A DNA stretch of 64,000 nucleotides, taken from positions 37,769 through 101,768 of the forward strand of contig JAEEIJ010000058.1 in the NCBI GenBank assembly GCA_016281315.1, given 5' to 3'. This stretch comes from Bacteroidales bacterium. GTDB lineage: Bacteria > Bacteroidota > Bacteroidia > Bacteroidales > UBA932. The translations under genes were made by a program, and so were the position numbers. Positions 11,119 through 18,440 of this stretch are shown here, piece by piece; positions within the stretch are counted from its first letter, which is position 1, and each line of letters opens with the position of its first letter. A model generated the notes under the pieces. That model had not been told where the DNA came from. It did no database searches and saw nothing but the letters and a program-made list of their open reading frames with translations.

Positions 11119-12624
11119 TTATTGCGCTACTCTACAGATTATCAGAAAATTATCCGCCACGGCCTTGGTGCCGAAGATGTGGATGGGACCGCCGTCTTTT
11201 ACGCCCAGCTTTTTGCGGAGTTCCTCGCTGGTGAGCGGGATGTTCCGGGCCGTGACGTCGGCCTGTGGATAACGCGCGGCGACGTCCTTGAGGCTGCGCT
11301 TGTTCAGCGGGACCGTTTCCAGAATCTCAAAGGTTTTTCCGAAGGGTTTCAACGCCTCCGGAACATCACCTATGTATAAATGCGTGTGCCTTTCCAATTT
11401 CTCAAGGCCATATTGACAGGGCAGTTCGAACGCCCCCGCTTTCAGCATCGCCTTCCCCGGTTCGAATAAAGACACCCCGTGGCCGATGTCCCCACCGTCC
11501 TCTGCGGAAAGGTCACTTCCACCGAATCGGCGTTGTGGGCTCCCCACGGACACCCTGGACCTGGTCCAGCCGGTTTTTGGACCAGGTTCAATTCCATCCC
11601 CTGGACCTGGTCCACGACCTATGCATCCCAGAGGGGTCTGTTCAACACTGCCTGGACCTGGTCCGGCACATTCTGTCGAACCTGGTCCAGATTCGCCCTG
11701 GACCTGGTCCAGCAGCAGGCTCGCTCCATCTTCAAAAATGGTAATGGCACAGTGCCCGGCATAGCCTTTCTCCAGGAGGAGGAGCAACTCCTTGCACTCC
11801 CCTTCCGCGGCGACCACGTGCACTTCGCGAACGCATCCCAACTGTTTACAAACCAACGAGATATCCGCCATCGGGCTCAGTTTCAGCAGTAGCAGCGGGC
11901 AGGAATCCAGCAATTCCGGAAGCAGCTGCAGCACGTCCGGGGAGCAGTCTTCCAGCCGGAAGACCTTGCGGCCGTCGGAGGCGCGCCGCGCCGGGTCCAG
12001 GAAAATGAAATCCGGCTTGAAGCCATCCAACACCTCAGTGACATTCCCGGGATGCAGTTCGCGGCAGCGAACCGCCACATTCCGGCATCCCAGAGCGGAG
12101 AAATTATGCCGGGCCGCATCGGCCAGAGCAGGTTGCAGTTCGTTATACAGGACATCCGCAAACACCTGCGCAAACGCCCAGCTGTCCACCCCCAGCCCAC
12201 CGGTTAAATCGGCCATACGGAGCTCGGGGCCCGGCGTTACGAATTTTCCGCCATTTTCTCGTAATGGGACGTCCTCGGGGACCTCGCAATACGACTCTGG
12301 GGCCGTTTTTTCGTAATGGGACGTCCCAAGGGCCGAAGCGGCCGCCAAGGCCACCGAGGCCTTGTACCGCGCAGTGGCTTCCGAAGAACACTGCTCCCCG
12401 GAAAGCCGCAGCGGGTACACCAGCGAAGGCACAGCGTACCACGCAGGCACTTTTGTGCGCAGTTTCCGCCGCACCTCCAGCGTGCTCAGTGCCAGATCAA
12501 AAGGGGCTGTCCCCGCCGCAAAACCATCCGGCAAGACTACCACGGACGCATAGCGGGAACGCGCCAGCGCCAGCGCCGCCGGGTCGTCCAGCGAATGGGC
12601 CAATATGAATTCCGCAAAATCCAT
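11119..12624 (-). CDS. THUMP-like-domain class I SAM methyltransferase with two inserted linkers
   Basis: Resembles the PG_1098-type family of SAM-dependent methyltransferases found across Bacteroidetes (probably an RNA or small-substrate enzyme; target unknown). The SAM-binding motif DLTGGLGVDSW is at about 139-149 and a DFIFLDPARR motif at about 205-214. The C-terminal THUMP-like part begins near AMLKAGAFELP and LYIGDVPE. At 501 aa it is about 100 residues longer than relatives as I recall them (roughly 390-410). The extra length falls in two low-complexity places: residues about 98-125, which contain a direct repeat, and about 305-356, a Gly-Pro-rich run encoded by the GGACC palindrome array. 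Both sit between domains and keep the frame open. The start at 12624 faces the phosphomutase promoter. Confidence 0.75.
   Translation of the reverse strand: MDFAEFILAHSLDDPAALALARSRYASVVVLPDGFAAGTAPFDLALSTLEVRRKLRTKVPAWYAVPSLVYPLRLSGEQCSSEATARYKASVALAAASALGTSHYEKTAPESYCEVPEDVPLRENGGKFVTPGPELRMADLTGGLGVDSWAFAQVFADVLYNELQPALADAARHNFSALGCRNVAVRCRELHPGNVTEVLDGFKPDFIFLDPARRASDGRKVFRLEDCSPDVLQLLPELLDSCPLLLLKLSPMADISLVCKQLGCVREVHVVAAEGECKELLLLLEKGYAGHCAITIFEDGASLLLDQVQGESGPGSTECAGPGPGSVEQTPLGCIGRGPGPGDGIEPGPKTGWTRSRVSVGSPQRRFGGSDLSAEDGGDIGHGVSLFEPGKAMLKAGAFELPCQYGLEKLERHTHLYIGDVPEALKPFGKTFEILETVPLNKRSLKDVAARYPQADVTARNIPLTSEELRKKLGVKDGGPIHIFGTKAVADNFLIICRVAQ
11557..11710. repeat. GGACC(A/T)GGTCC palindrome array, copy 1 (inside a gene)
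   Basis: Six 11-nt motifs start at 11557, 11579, 11603, 11654, 11678 and 11700 (gaps 22, 24, 51, 24, 22). Four are perfect GGACCTGGTCC. The second is GGACCAGGTTC and the fifth is GAACCTGGTCC, exact reverse complements of each other, so the outer half-arrays can fold on one another. The central 40 nt hold a small hairpin (ATCCC/GGGGT, 11625-11637). The array reads through in frame within the methyltransferase gene, encoding GPGP-like residues. The same architecture recurs at 46588-46741. Confidence 0.9.
12251..12332. repeat. Imperfect 30-bp direct repeat inside the methyltransferase gene
   Basis: The 16-mer TCGTAATGGGACGTCC occurs at 12259-12274 and 12311-12326, 52 bp apart. Similarity extends over 12251-12280 and 12303-12332 with a few mismatches. 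Because 52 is not a multiple of three, the two copies are translated in different frames, so the repetition belongs to DNA rather than protein. It encodes about residues 98-125, between the N-terminal region and the SAM motif. Confidence 0.8.
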
Positions 12625-12625
12625 A

Positions 12626-12656
12626 TTGCAAAAATACGGATAATTCTGTACATTTG
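12626..12656 (+). promoter_or_regulatory. Bacteroidetes-type promoter of the phosphohexomutase gene
   Basis: TTG at 12626-12628, 20 nt, then TACATTTG at 12649-12656. The predicted transcript starts near 12660-12663, a few bases before the structured element at 12666, so that element would form almost the whole 5' leader (about 155 nt). A minus-strand -7 box TATTTTTG (12629-12636) overlaps this promoter; it lies just upstream of the methyltransferase ATG and lacks a clear -33. Confidence 0.7.
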
Positions 12657-12665
12657 TAGATGGAA

Positions 12666-12789
12666 GAAAGTTTGATTCCGAAAAACTCTGCCCACCCTCG
12701 GGCAGATAAGAGGGAGGGACCCAATGAGCCGTGCTGCACGGCGATTCTTGGGAGGGGTCGCGAAGCGACGATTTTCGGGATCAACTTTC
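12666..12789 (+). repeat. Dispersed structured element C, copy 1 (5' leader)
   Basis: Outer arms GAAAGTTTGATTCCGAAAA (12666-12684) and TTTTCGGGATCAACTTTC (12772-12789) pair over 18 bp with one bulge and one G-U. Inside, in order: hairpin TCTGCCC-ACCCTC-GGGCAGA; the strand GAGGGAGGG; CCCAA...TTGGG enclosing GCCGTG-CTG-CACGGC; and hairpin GTCGC-GAA-GCGAC. About 85 nt of this core matches, inverted, the copy at 59563-59707. Between the copies stem 1 differs (TCTGCCC/GGGCAGA against CGTGGCC/GGCCGCG) while pairing and the ACCCTC loop are kept. Confidence 0.85.
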
Positions 12790-12818
12790 TGGAATCGATG
12801 ATGAAAACACACTAAATT

Positions 12819-14486
12819 ATGAAAACCTACAAAGACGTGGCGAAGAGTTGGCTGGAAGGCAACTTCGACGCACAGACCAAGGCGGAAGTCAAACACCTGA
12901 TGGAAACCGACGAAACCGCACTGGAAGACGCATTCTACCGCACCCTGGAATTCGGCACCGGCGGCCTCCGGGGCACGATGGGCGTGGGCACCAACCGGAT
13001 GAACAAATACACGGTGGGGATGGCCACCCAGGGCCTTGCCAACTACATCAAACAGCACGTCAAGGGCGAAGCCAGCGTGTGCATCAGCTACGACGCCCGC
13101 AACAATTCCGAGCTGTTCGCGAAGATATCGGCCGATGTCCTCAGCAACAACGGCATCAAGGTCTATCTCTTCGACGCCCTCCGGCCCACCCCGGAGCTGA
13201 GCTACAGCATCCGGATGAAGAAAGCCACGGCCGGCATCATGGTCACCGCCAGCCATAACCCCAAGGAATACAACGGCTACAAGGTCTTCTGGAGCGACGG
13301 CGGCCAGATCACCGCTCCCGTGGATAAGGATATCGTGGCCGAAGTGAACAAGATCGGGGATCCGGCCGAAGTCCGTTTCGAGCCCAGACCAGGCGAGCCC
13401 GTGGCAAAGATTGAAATGATGGGCGCGGAGGTGGACGAATGCTACCTGAGGGACATCACTTCCCTGGCCCTGAGCCCGGAAGCCGTCAAGAAACATAATG
13501 ACCTCAAAATCGTCTATACTCCCCTCCACGGCTGCGGCGTGAAACTGATGCCGGAAGCGCTCAGGCGCATCGGCTTCAACAACATCATCCACGTGCCCGA
13601 GCAGGACATCAACGACGGCAACTTCCCCACCGTGGTCTCCCCCAACCCGGAAGAGCCCGCCGCGATGAAGATGGCCCTCGAGAAGGCCGATGAAGTAAAG
13701 GCGGACCTCGTCCTCGCCACGGACCCGGACGCAGACCGGCTGGGCATCGCCGTCCGCGACAACGAAGGCAAGATGGTCCAGCTCACCGGCAACCAGACCT
13801 GGAGTTTCCTCACCTATTATGTCCTGAAGCGCTGGGAGGAACTGGGCAAACTCAAGGACGGAAAGGGCTACGTGGTGAAGACCATCGTCACCAGCGAGCT
13901 CATCGCCGCCATCTGCGAGAGCTTCGGCGTGAAGTGCTACAACGTCCTCACCGGATTCAAATACGTCGCGGAAGTGGTGAAGCGCAACGAAGGCAAGGGC
14001 GTCTTCATCTGCGGCGGCGAGGAAAGCTACGGCTTCAACCTGGGTGAGTTCGTCCGCGACAAGTGCGCGCAGGTGGCCGGCATCATGGTGGCCGAATGCG
14101 CCGCCTGGGCCGCCGAGCAGGGCCTCACGCTTTACCAGCTGCTGCAGGAAGTATACAAGAAGTACGGCCTGTACGTAGAGAAGATGGTGTACATCGTCCG
14201 CAAGGGAAAATCCGGCGCGGAGGAAATCCAGAAGATTATGGCCGATTACCGCGCAAATCCCCCCAAGGAAATCGCCGGCAGTCCCCTCGCCAAGGTCATC
14301 GACTACAACAAGCCGGAAGAAACCGGCCTGCCCAAATCCAACGTCCTGCAGTTCTTCAACGAGGCCGGCGACGTAGTCTCCGTACGTCCTTCCGGCACGG
14401 AGCCCAAGATCAAGTTCTACTTCGGGGCCAAAGGCAACGATGCGCCCCGGAAGATTGAACTTCTGAAGGCGCAGTTCGTCAGCTAA
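12819..14486 (+). CDS. Phosphoglucomutase/phosphomannomutase family enzyme
   Basis: Interconverts hexose 1- and 6-phosphates through a phosphoserine. The 555-residue alpha-D-phosphohexomutase has the sugar-entry region EFGTGGLRGTMGVG (about 45-58), the active-site loop TASHNPKEYNGYK (phosphoserine, near 144-156), the Mg2+ loop DPDADRLGI, the substrate loop GGEESYG, and the C-terminal phosphate loop VRPSGTEPKIKFY. The length and GTGGLRG form match the large mutases of Bacteroides and Firmicutes, usually phosphoglucomutases; sugar specificity is not decided by these motifs. The leader contains structured element C, making post-transcriptional control possible. The gene ends 9 nt before the converging barrel gene. 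Confidence 0.9.
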   Translation: MKTYKDVAKSWLEGNFDAQTKAEVKHLMETDETALEDAFYRTLEFGTGGLRGTMGVGTNRMNKYTVGMATQGLANYIKQHVKGEASVCISYDARNNSELFAKISADVLSNNGIKVYLFDALRPTPELSYSIRMKKATAGIMVTASHNPKEYNGYKVFWSDGGQITAPVDKDIVAEVNKIGDPAEVRFEPRPGEPVAKIEMMGAEVDECYLRDITSLALSPEAVKKHNDLKIVYTPLHGCGVKLMPEALRRIGFNNIIHVPEQDINDGNFPTVVSPNPEEPAAMKMALEKADEVKADLVLATDPDADRLGIAVRDNEGKMVQLTGNQTWSFLTYYVLKRWEELGKLKDGKGYVVKTIVTSELIAAICESFGVKCYNVLTGFKYVAEVVKRNEGKGVFICGGEESYGFNLGEFVRDKCAQVAGIMVAECAAWAAEQGLTLYQLLQEVYKKYGLYVEKMVYIVRKGKSGAEEIQKIMADYRANPPKEIAGSPLAKVIDYNKPEETGLPKSNVLQFFNEAGDVVSVRPSGTEPKIKFYFGAKGNDAPRKIELLKAQFVS

Positions 14487-14495
14487 TATCGGCCT

Positions 14496-15578
14496 TTAAC
14501 GGCGGCGGAAACGCAGTCCCTCCAGGTTCACACTGGCCTGGAGCATCTGCTGCGTACCCAGAAGACCCAGGTAGTCGAAGTGGAACACGGCGTGGAAGCC
14601 GATGTCCACCCAGTCGTTGAGGGACTTCATCCAGTAGGCGTCCAGGCGGTCATAGAGGCCGGGCTTTCCGTCGGTGCGGATCTGCCACCAGGAGGAACGG
14701 ATGTAAAGGTCTGTGCCATATTCGGCCCCGGAGGCATCGGTGGCGTGGAAGAAGGGCGCCTGGCTCTCGCCGTAATAGAACTGGTTTCGCACGCCGAAGC
14801 CCCACTTGCGGATGTCCACGATGGCATCGGCCCCCTTGGGGATATAACGGATGCCCGCGTCGCGGTCGCACTGATAGCCGATCATCCCGCCCAGGGACAG
14901 CTCCAAGCGGTCCAGGGGCACGATAGGAGAGAATTCAAACTGTACATAGGGGTGGAAGAAATGGTCGTCCACCACGCCCTTCACCGCGTCGGAGGAGGCG
15001 AAGTGATGGAACATTCCCTCCCAGTTCAGGCTGAGCCAGGGGGTCAACCCGCACTTTCCGTAACTCATCACCAGGAACTGCTCGCGGCGGTTGTCCCCGT
15101 ATTTTCCGAACCAGTCGATGCAGATTTCATAGAGGGAACGCTCTCCCGTCCAACTGACCAGGAATCCGTCCACGTGCGCGTCGTAGAAACGGCTGGCATC
15201 CGACCAGATGGCCGTGGAATAGAAGCCGCCCAGCAGGGCGTAAGGGAAGATGCCGCCGGCGAAGCGGAAACCGCCGTCGCTGTCGTACTGATACCACAGG
15301 GCGGGCTCCCACAGCGGTTTGTCGTACTCCGTGCCGAAGTCCTTGATAAGGTCGAAACCTGCCTTAATACGGTGGTTATCAGCGAAAATAAGGCCGACGT
15401 AAGGGGAAATCCGGGCGGCGCCCAAGGTGCCGGACGGCGCCAGGATCTGGTTGGAGACGTCGAATTCGTCGTTGATGAAGGCGCCCTGGAAACGGAGATC
15501 CCACTCCGGACGGATGGACTGGGCGAAGACGGCCGCGCCGAAAGCGAGGGCCATTAGAGTCAGTACGAGTCTTTTCAT
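14496..15578 (-). CDS. Predicted outer-membrane beta-barrel (porin-like) protein
   Basis: A 360-residue exported protein. The signal peptide is MKRLVLTLMALAFGAAVFAQ, and the start at 15578 is fixed by it; the same open frame continues upstream only across lpxB on the other strand. The mature part alternates polar and aromatic residues in strands such as FRFAGGIFPYALLGGFY and WVDIGFHAVFHFDYLG, with charged turns, as in porin-like barrels of Bacteroidetes. No plug or lipobox is visible. A minus-strand -7 box TACATTTG (15583-15590) lies right before the start, so the transcript would be nearly leaderless. Transported substrate unknown. Confidence 0.6.
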   Translation of the reverse strand: MKRLVLTLMALAFGAAVFAQSIRPEWDLRFQGAFINDEFDVSNQILAPSGTLGAARISPYVGLIFADNHRIKAGFDLIKDFGTEYDKPLWEPALWYQYDSDGGFRFAGGIFPYALLGGFYSTAIWSDASRFYDAHVDGFLVSWTGERSLYEICIDWFGKYGDNRREQFLVMSYGKCGLTPWLSLNWEGMFHHFASSDAVKGVVDDHFFHPYVQFEFSPIVPLDRLELSLGGMIGYQCDRDAGIRYIPKGADAIVDIRKWGFGVRNQFYYGESQAPFFHATDASGAEYGTDLYIRSSWWQIRTDGKPGLYDRLDAYWMKSLNDWVDIGFHAVFHFDYLGLLGTQQMLQASVNLEGLRFRRR

Positions 15579-15582
15579 AATG

Positions 15583-15609
15583 CAAATGTAAGTATTTTTC
15601 GTAAATTTG
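15583..15609. promoter_or_regulatory. Back-to-back -7 boxes between the barrel gene and lpxB
   Basis: Two TAnnTTTG boxes point outward in a 36-bp gap: TACATTTG on the minus strand (15583-15590) toward the barrel gene and TAAATTTG on the plus strand (15602-15609) toward lpxB. Each is within about 6 nt of its start codon. No clear -33 TTG accompanies either, so strength is uncertain. Confidence 0.45.
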
Positions 15610-15614
15610 CGTCT

Positions 15615-16766
15615 ATGAAGTACTACATTGTGGCCGGTGAAGCTTCCGGGGATCTGCACGGAAGCAACTTGATGAAAGGACTTTACGCAGAGGACCCGCA
15701 GGCGCAGCTGCGCTTCTGGGGCGGGCCCCTGATGGACGCCGTGTACCACGCACACGAAGCCGGCGACGGTCTGGTGGAGGACTACCGCGAAGGCGCCGTG
15801 ATGGGGGTGGTTGAGGTGATCCGCAAGGGGCCGCAGCTTCTCAGGCGCTTCGACCGTTGCAAGGCCGATATCACCGCCTGGAAGCCGGACGTGGTCATCC
15901 TCATCGACTATCCGGGCTTCAACCTCAAAGTGGCTGAATTTGCCCACAAGGCCGGGATCAAGGTGTTCTACTACATCGCGCCCAAGGTCTGGGCCACCCG
16001 GGAAGGCCGCGTGAAGAAACTCCGCGCCTGGGTGGACAAGCTGTTCATCGTCTTCCCCTTCGAAAAGCCCTACTTCGATCGCCAGGGCCTCCCCTACGTC
16101 TATGCCGGGAATCCGCTCATCGACGCCATCGCCTCCCATCCTGCGCTGCAGGAGTCCCGCGAGGACTTTCTGGCGCGGACCGGCCTGCCCAACGAACGGC
16201 TCATCGCCCTCCTGGCCGGCAGCCGCAGTATGGAAATCGGCCAGATGATGCCCGTCTATATGTCCCTGGCCGATGCCTGGCACGCCGCCCATCCGGACGA
16301 TGTATTCGTGGTGGCCGCTGCCCCTGCGCGCACGATGAAAGATTATCAGAAGTACGTGGGCGCGCGCGAGTGGGTGAAGGTCGTCTTCGGGGAAACCTAC
16401 GCCGTCCTGAAAAACGCCCGGGCCGCCGTCATTAATTCCGGCACGGCCTCGCTGGAAGCGGCGCTCATCGGCACGCCCCAGGTAGTGGGCTACCGGATGA
16501 ACCCCATCACGGGCTTTATCGCCCGCCGGCTCATTAGGGTCAAATACATTTCTCTGGGAAATCTCATCCTGGACCGCCTGGCTTTCAAGGAATACTTCCA
16601 GGAGTATTTCACCGAAGCAAATCTGCGGGAAGAACTGGAAAGGCTGGCGGGCGACGATCAATACCGCAGCGCGATGCTCTCCTCCTACGGGGAAATCCGG
16701 GCCGCCCTGGGCGGCAGCGGCGCCTCTGCGGCCGTAGCCAGGGCGATGATCGAGGAACTGAAGTAA
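15615..16766 (+). CDS. lpxB: Lipid-A-disaccharide synthase
   Basis: A GT19 glycosyltransferase that joins UDP-diacylglucosamine and lipid X to form the lipid A disaccharide at the inner membrane. The 383-residue protein opens with YYIVAGEASGDLHGSNLMKGL, the family hallmark. It also has GGPLMDAV, the region PDVVILIDYPGFN, KVFYYIAPKVWATREGR, and the UDP-sugar site INSGTASLEAALIGTPQVVGYRMNP. Length is normal. It is the last gene before tRNA-Ala. Its presence indicates a lipid-A-bearing outer membrane. Confidence 0.93.
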   Translation: MKYYIVAGEASGDLHGSNLMKGLYAEDPQAQLRFWGGPLMDAVYHAHEAGDGLVEDYREGAVMGVVEVIRKGPQLLRRFDRCKADITAWKPDVVILIDYPGFNLKVAEFAHKAGIKVFYYIAPKVWATREGRVKKLRAWVDKLFIVFPFEKPYFDRQGLPYVYAGNPLIDAIASHPALQESREDFLARTGLPNERLIALLAGSRSMEIGQMMPVYMSLADAWHAAHPDDVFVVAAAPARTMKDYQKYVGAREWVKVVFGETYAVLKNARAAVINSGTASLEAALIGTPQVVGYRMNPITGFIARRLIRVKYISLGNLILDRLAFKEYFQEYFTEANLREELERLAGDDQYRSAMLSSYGEIRAALGGSGASAAVARAMIEELK

Positions 16767-16783
16767 GATTTTTGCCCGCCCTC

Positions 16784-16814
16784 TTGCAACTTTGCGGGAA
16801 ATCACGTATTTTTG
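16784..16814 (+). promoter_or_regulatory. Promoter of tRNA-Ala
   Basis: TTG at 16784-16786, 20 nt, then TATTTTTG at 16807-16814. It lies 12 nt before the first base of the tRNA and after the lpxB stop, so the tRNA is probably transcribed alone. Confidence 0.7.
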
Positions 16815-16825
16815 CAGTCCTTTTC

Positions 16826-16899
16826 GGGGTATTAGCTCAGTTGGCTAGAGCGATAGGTTCGCAATCTATAGGTCAGGGGTTCGACTCCCCTATACTCCA
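16826..16899 (+). tRNA. tRNA-Ala (anticodon CGC)
   Basis: A 74-nt cloverleaf. The acceptor stem GGGGTAT pairs with ATACTCC and includes the G3-U70 wobble that identifies alanine tRNAs. The D stem is GCTC/GAGC, the anticodon loop is TTCGCAA (anticodon CGC, reading GCG), and the T loop is TTCGACT within AGGGG/CCCCT. CCA is not encoded. The C34 anticodon suits the GC-rich codon use of the housekeeping genes. Confidence 0.92.
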
Positions 16900-16903
16900 C
16901 AAA

Positions 16904-16927
16904 AAAAGAGCGCCGCGGCGCTCTTTT
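16904..16927. terminator. Bidirectional rho-independent terminator
   Basis: A perfect 24-nt palindrome, AAAAGAGCGCCG followed by CGGCGCTCTTTT, lies 4 nt after the tRNA. With A and T runs on both sides it can stop the tRNA transcript and, from the other strand, the ECF sigma operon, whose stop codon overlaps its edge. Confidence 0.85.
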
Positions 16928-17450
16928 ATTTGTTTCTGTTCTCCAGTTCTTCCCTCAACTGTTTCCCCGCCAGCGTGATGTGCCGTTCAACAGTTTTCTC
17001 CGAGATACACAGCTGCTTGGCGATTTCTTTATTGGACAGACCATAGAACCGACTCATAATAAAGACGTTGCGGCGCTGCTCCGGTAATTTATTCACCTGC
17101 AATCGCAAAAAGGAAGCATCGGAGATATGTTCGGCCTGCGCTGCCGTAGAAGGGACATCCAAAATCGCTTCCAGGGATTCGTAAACACGTTTACTGCGAA
17201 GATAGTTGAGTACTTCACGTTTCGTGAGGACATACATGAAGTTCCGGAAGGACAGGGTTTCATCCAATCTATCACGATATCGCCAGATCTTAAGGAAGAC
17301 ATTCTGCACCAAATCCTTGGCGACCTGAAGGTCGCCGACAATATACTCCGCAAAATGCACATAAACGGGATAATAAGTATGGAACGCCTGTTCGTAGGCA
17401 TTCATTTGTCCCTTTTTGAGGCCCGCTATGAGCTGGGGTTCGGTGAGCAT
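16926..17450 (-). CDS. ECF-type RNA polymerase sigma factor (Bacteroidetes expansion family)
   Basis: A 174-residue sigma-70 factor of the extracytoplasmic-function class. Region 2 covers about 22-90 (FHTYYPVYVHFAEYIVGD, DLVQNVFLKIW, FRNFMYVLTKREVLNYLR). Region 4 covers about 115-170 (LPEQRRNVFIMSRFYGLSNKEIAKQL, then an HTH ending in VERHITLA). In Bacteroidetes such factors are held by a FecR-like anti-sigma protein and freed when a SusC-type transporter with an STN domain binds substrate. All those partners are in this operon. Unusually, the sigma gene is the last gene, six nt after the GDPD lipoprotein gene, rather than beside fecR at the front. Confidence 0.88.
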   Translation of the reverse strand: MLTEPQLIAGLKKGQMNAYEQAFHTYYPVYVHFAEYIVGDLQVAKDLVQNVFLKIWRYRDRLDETLSFRNFMYVLTKREVLNYLRSKRVYESLEAILDVPSTAAQAEHISDASFLRLQVNKLPEQRRNVFIMSRFYGLSNKEIAKQLCISEKTVERHITLAGKQLREELENRNK

Positions 17451-17456
17451 ACTTTC

Positions 17457-18437
17457 TTAACGAAGTCCTTTGTTCTTGAGATAGTTGTGTACGGTTTCGG
17501 CATAGTCCGTCTGGATAAAATCGCTTTCAGTGGCGATAAACTGATCCAATGCGTTGTAATTGCCGTTACGAAGCTGATTATCGTAGTTCAGGATATTGGA
17601 ATAGCTGAGGTAGTGAAGCGCACGGATTTGCCGGCCGATTTCCGGATTCGTGGGAGATGAGCCGGCATACAGGGTATAGTCATACTGGAACAGCTTGGCC
17701 CCGGGGAGGTTGGCGAATGGTCCCGTCCCTGTAGCCGAACTGACAAAAGGATGCACGGCAATATTGACATTGGCATACTGATACTCGGTAGCCGTGGAGG
17801 CACTTCCACCAGTATAAATCATAACTTGGTCCTCCATCCCGCAATTCTTGACAATCCTGCAGAGTTTCGTGGGAGAAGCGTCCTTGACATCCAGATTAAT
17901 GTAGATATTATCCTTACATGCCTGAAGAGCTTGCTCCAGTGTGGGCACCTTGATGGGATTACCCTCGGCATCCTTATACACCTTGCCAGCCTTCTTCATA
18001 TCAAACTGCATCAGTTCCTCGTAGGTATAAGTATTCAGTTTGCCCGTGCCGGTGGTGCTGGCATCGATCGTTTCATTGTGCATCAGCACCAGGATATTGT
18101 CCTTGGTGGGGCGCACGTCCAGCTCCACCATGTCGGCGCCGAAACGGATTGCCGCCTCAATGCCGGGGATGGAATTGTCCGGGATGGAATTGAGATAGCC
18201 ATAATACGTATTAGCACGGTGAGCGACAATAAAAATGCGGTCGCGCGGCGTGCCGTCCCGTTGCTTCTCTATCTGCGTATTAAACAGTTCCATCAGTGTC
18301 GGACGCACCTCCGGCTTTACGACGGGGTCGACTGGATCGACCGGGTCGACCGGGTCCGTACCGGTTCCCCCGCCGCCCTTGCACGAGGCAAGGACGGACA
18401 GGGTAATCAGTACAGGTAAAAAGCAACGCCTCATCAT
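17457..18437 (-). CDS. Glycerophosphodiester phosphodiesterase lipoprotein
   Basis: Probably a surface or periplasmic enzyme that splits glycerophosphodiesters into sn-glycerol 3-phosphate and an alcohol. Lipobox LSVLASC, then a Gly/Thr stretch and a DPV tandem repeat (DPVDPVDPVDPV, encoded by near-identical 9-bp units at about 18325-18356) acting as a spacer. The GDPD barrel runs from IFIVAHRAN (catalytic His; the usual HRG is HRA here) through GADMVELDVRPTKD (metal-binding Glu/Asp) and LVLMHNET (second His; HN instead of HD). The C-terminus NYLKNKGLR closely resembles the end of the GDPD half of the protein at 31934-35326, so the two are paralogues. Starts at 18437 and 18434 are both possible. 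Confidence 0.8.
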   Translation of the reverse strand: MMRRCFLPVLITLSVLASCKGGGGTGTDPVDPVDPVDPVVKPEVRPTLMELFNTQIEKQRDGTPRDRIFIVAHRANTYYGYLNSIPDNSIPGIEAAIRFGADMVELDVRPTKDNILVLMHNETIDASTTGTGKLNTYTYEELMQFDMKKAGKVYKDAEGNPIKVPTLEQALQACKDNIYINLDVKDASPTKLCRIVKNCGMEDQVMIYTGGSASTATEYQYANVNIAVHPFVSSATGTGPFANLPGAKLFQYDYTLYAGSSPTNPEIGRQIRALHYLSYSNILNYDNQLRNGNYNALDQFIATESDFIQTDYAETVHNYLKNKGLR

Positions 18438-18440
18438 TCA

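Noticed and set aside
12666..12789. Insertion sequence or MITE with fixed terminal inverted repeats
   Set aside because: The terminal arms differ between the two copies and only pair within a copy; no target-site duplication or transposase was found.
14496..16805. A 769-residue minus-strand frame extending the barrel protein upstream
   Set aside because: The upstream 400 codons lie opposite lpxB and read as low-complexity shadow sequence; the signal peptide at 15578 marks the real start.
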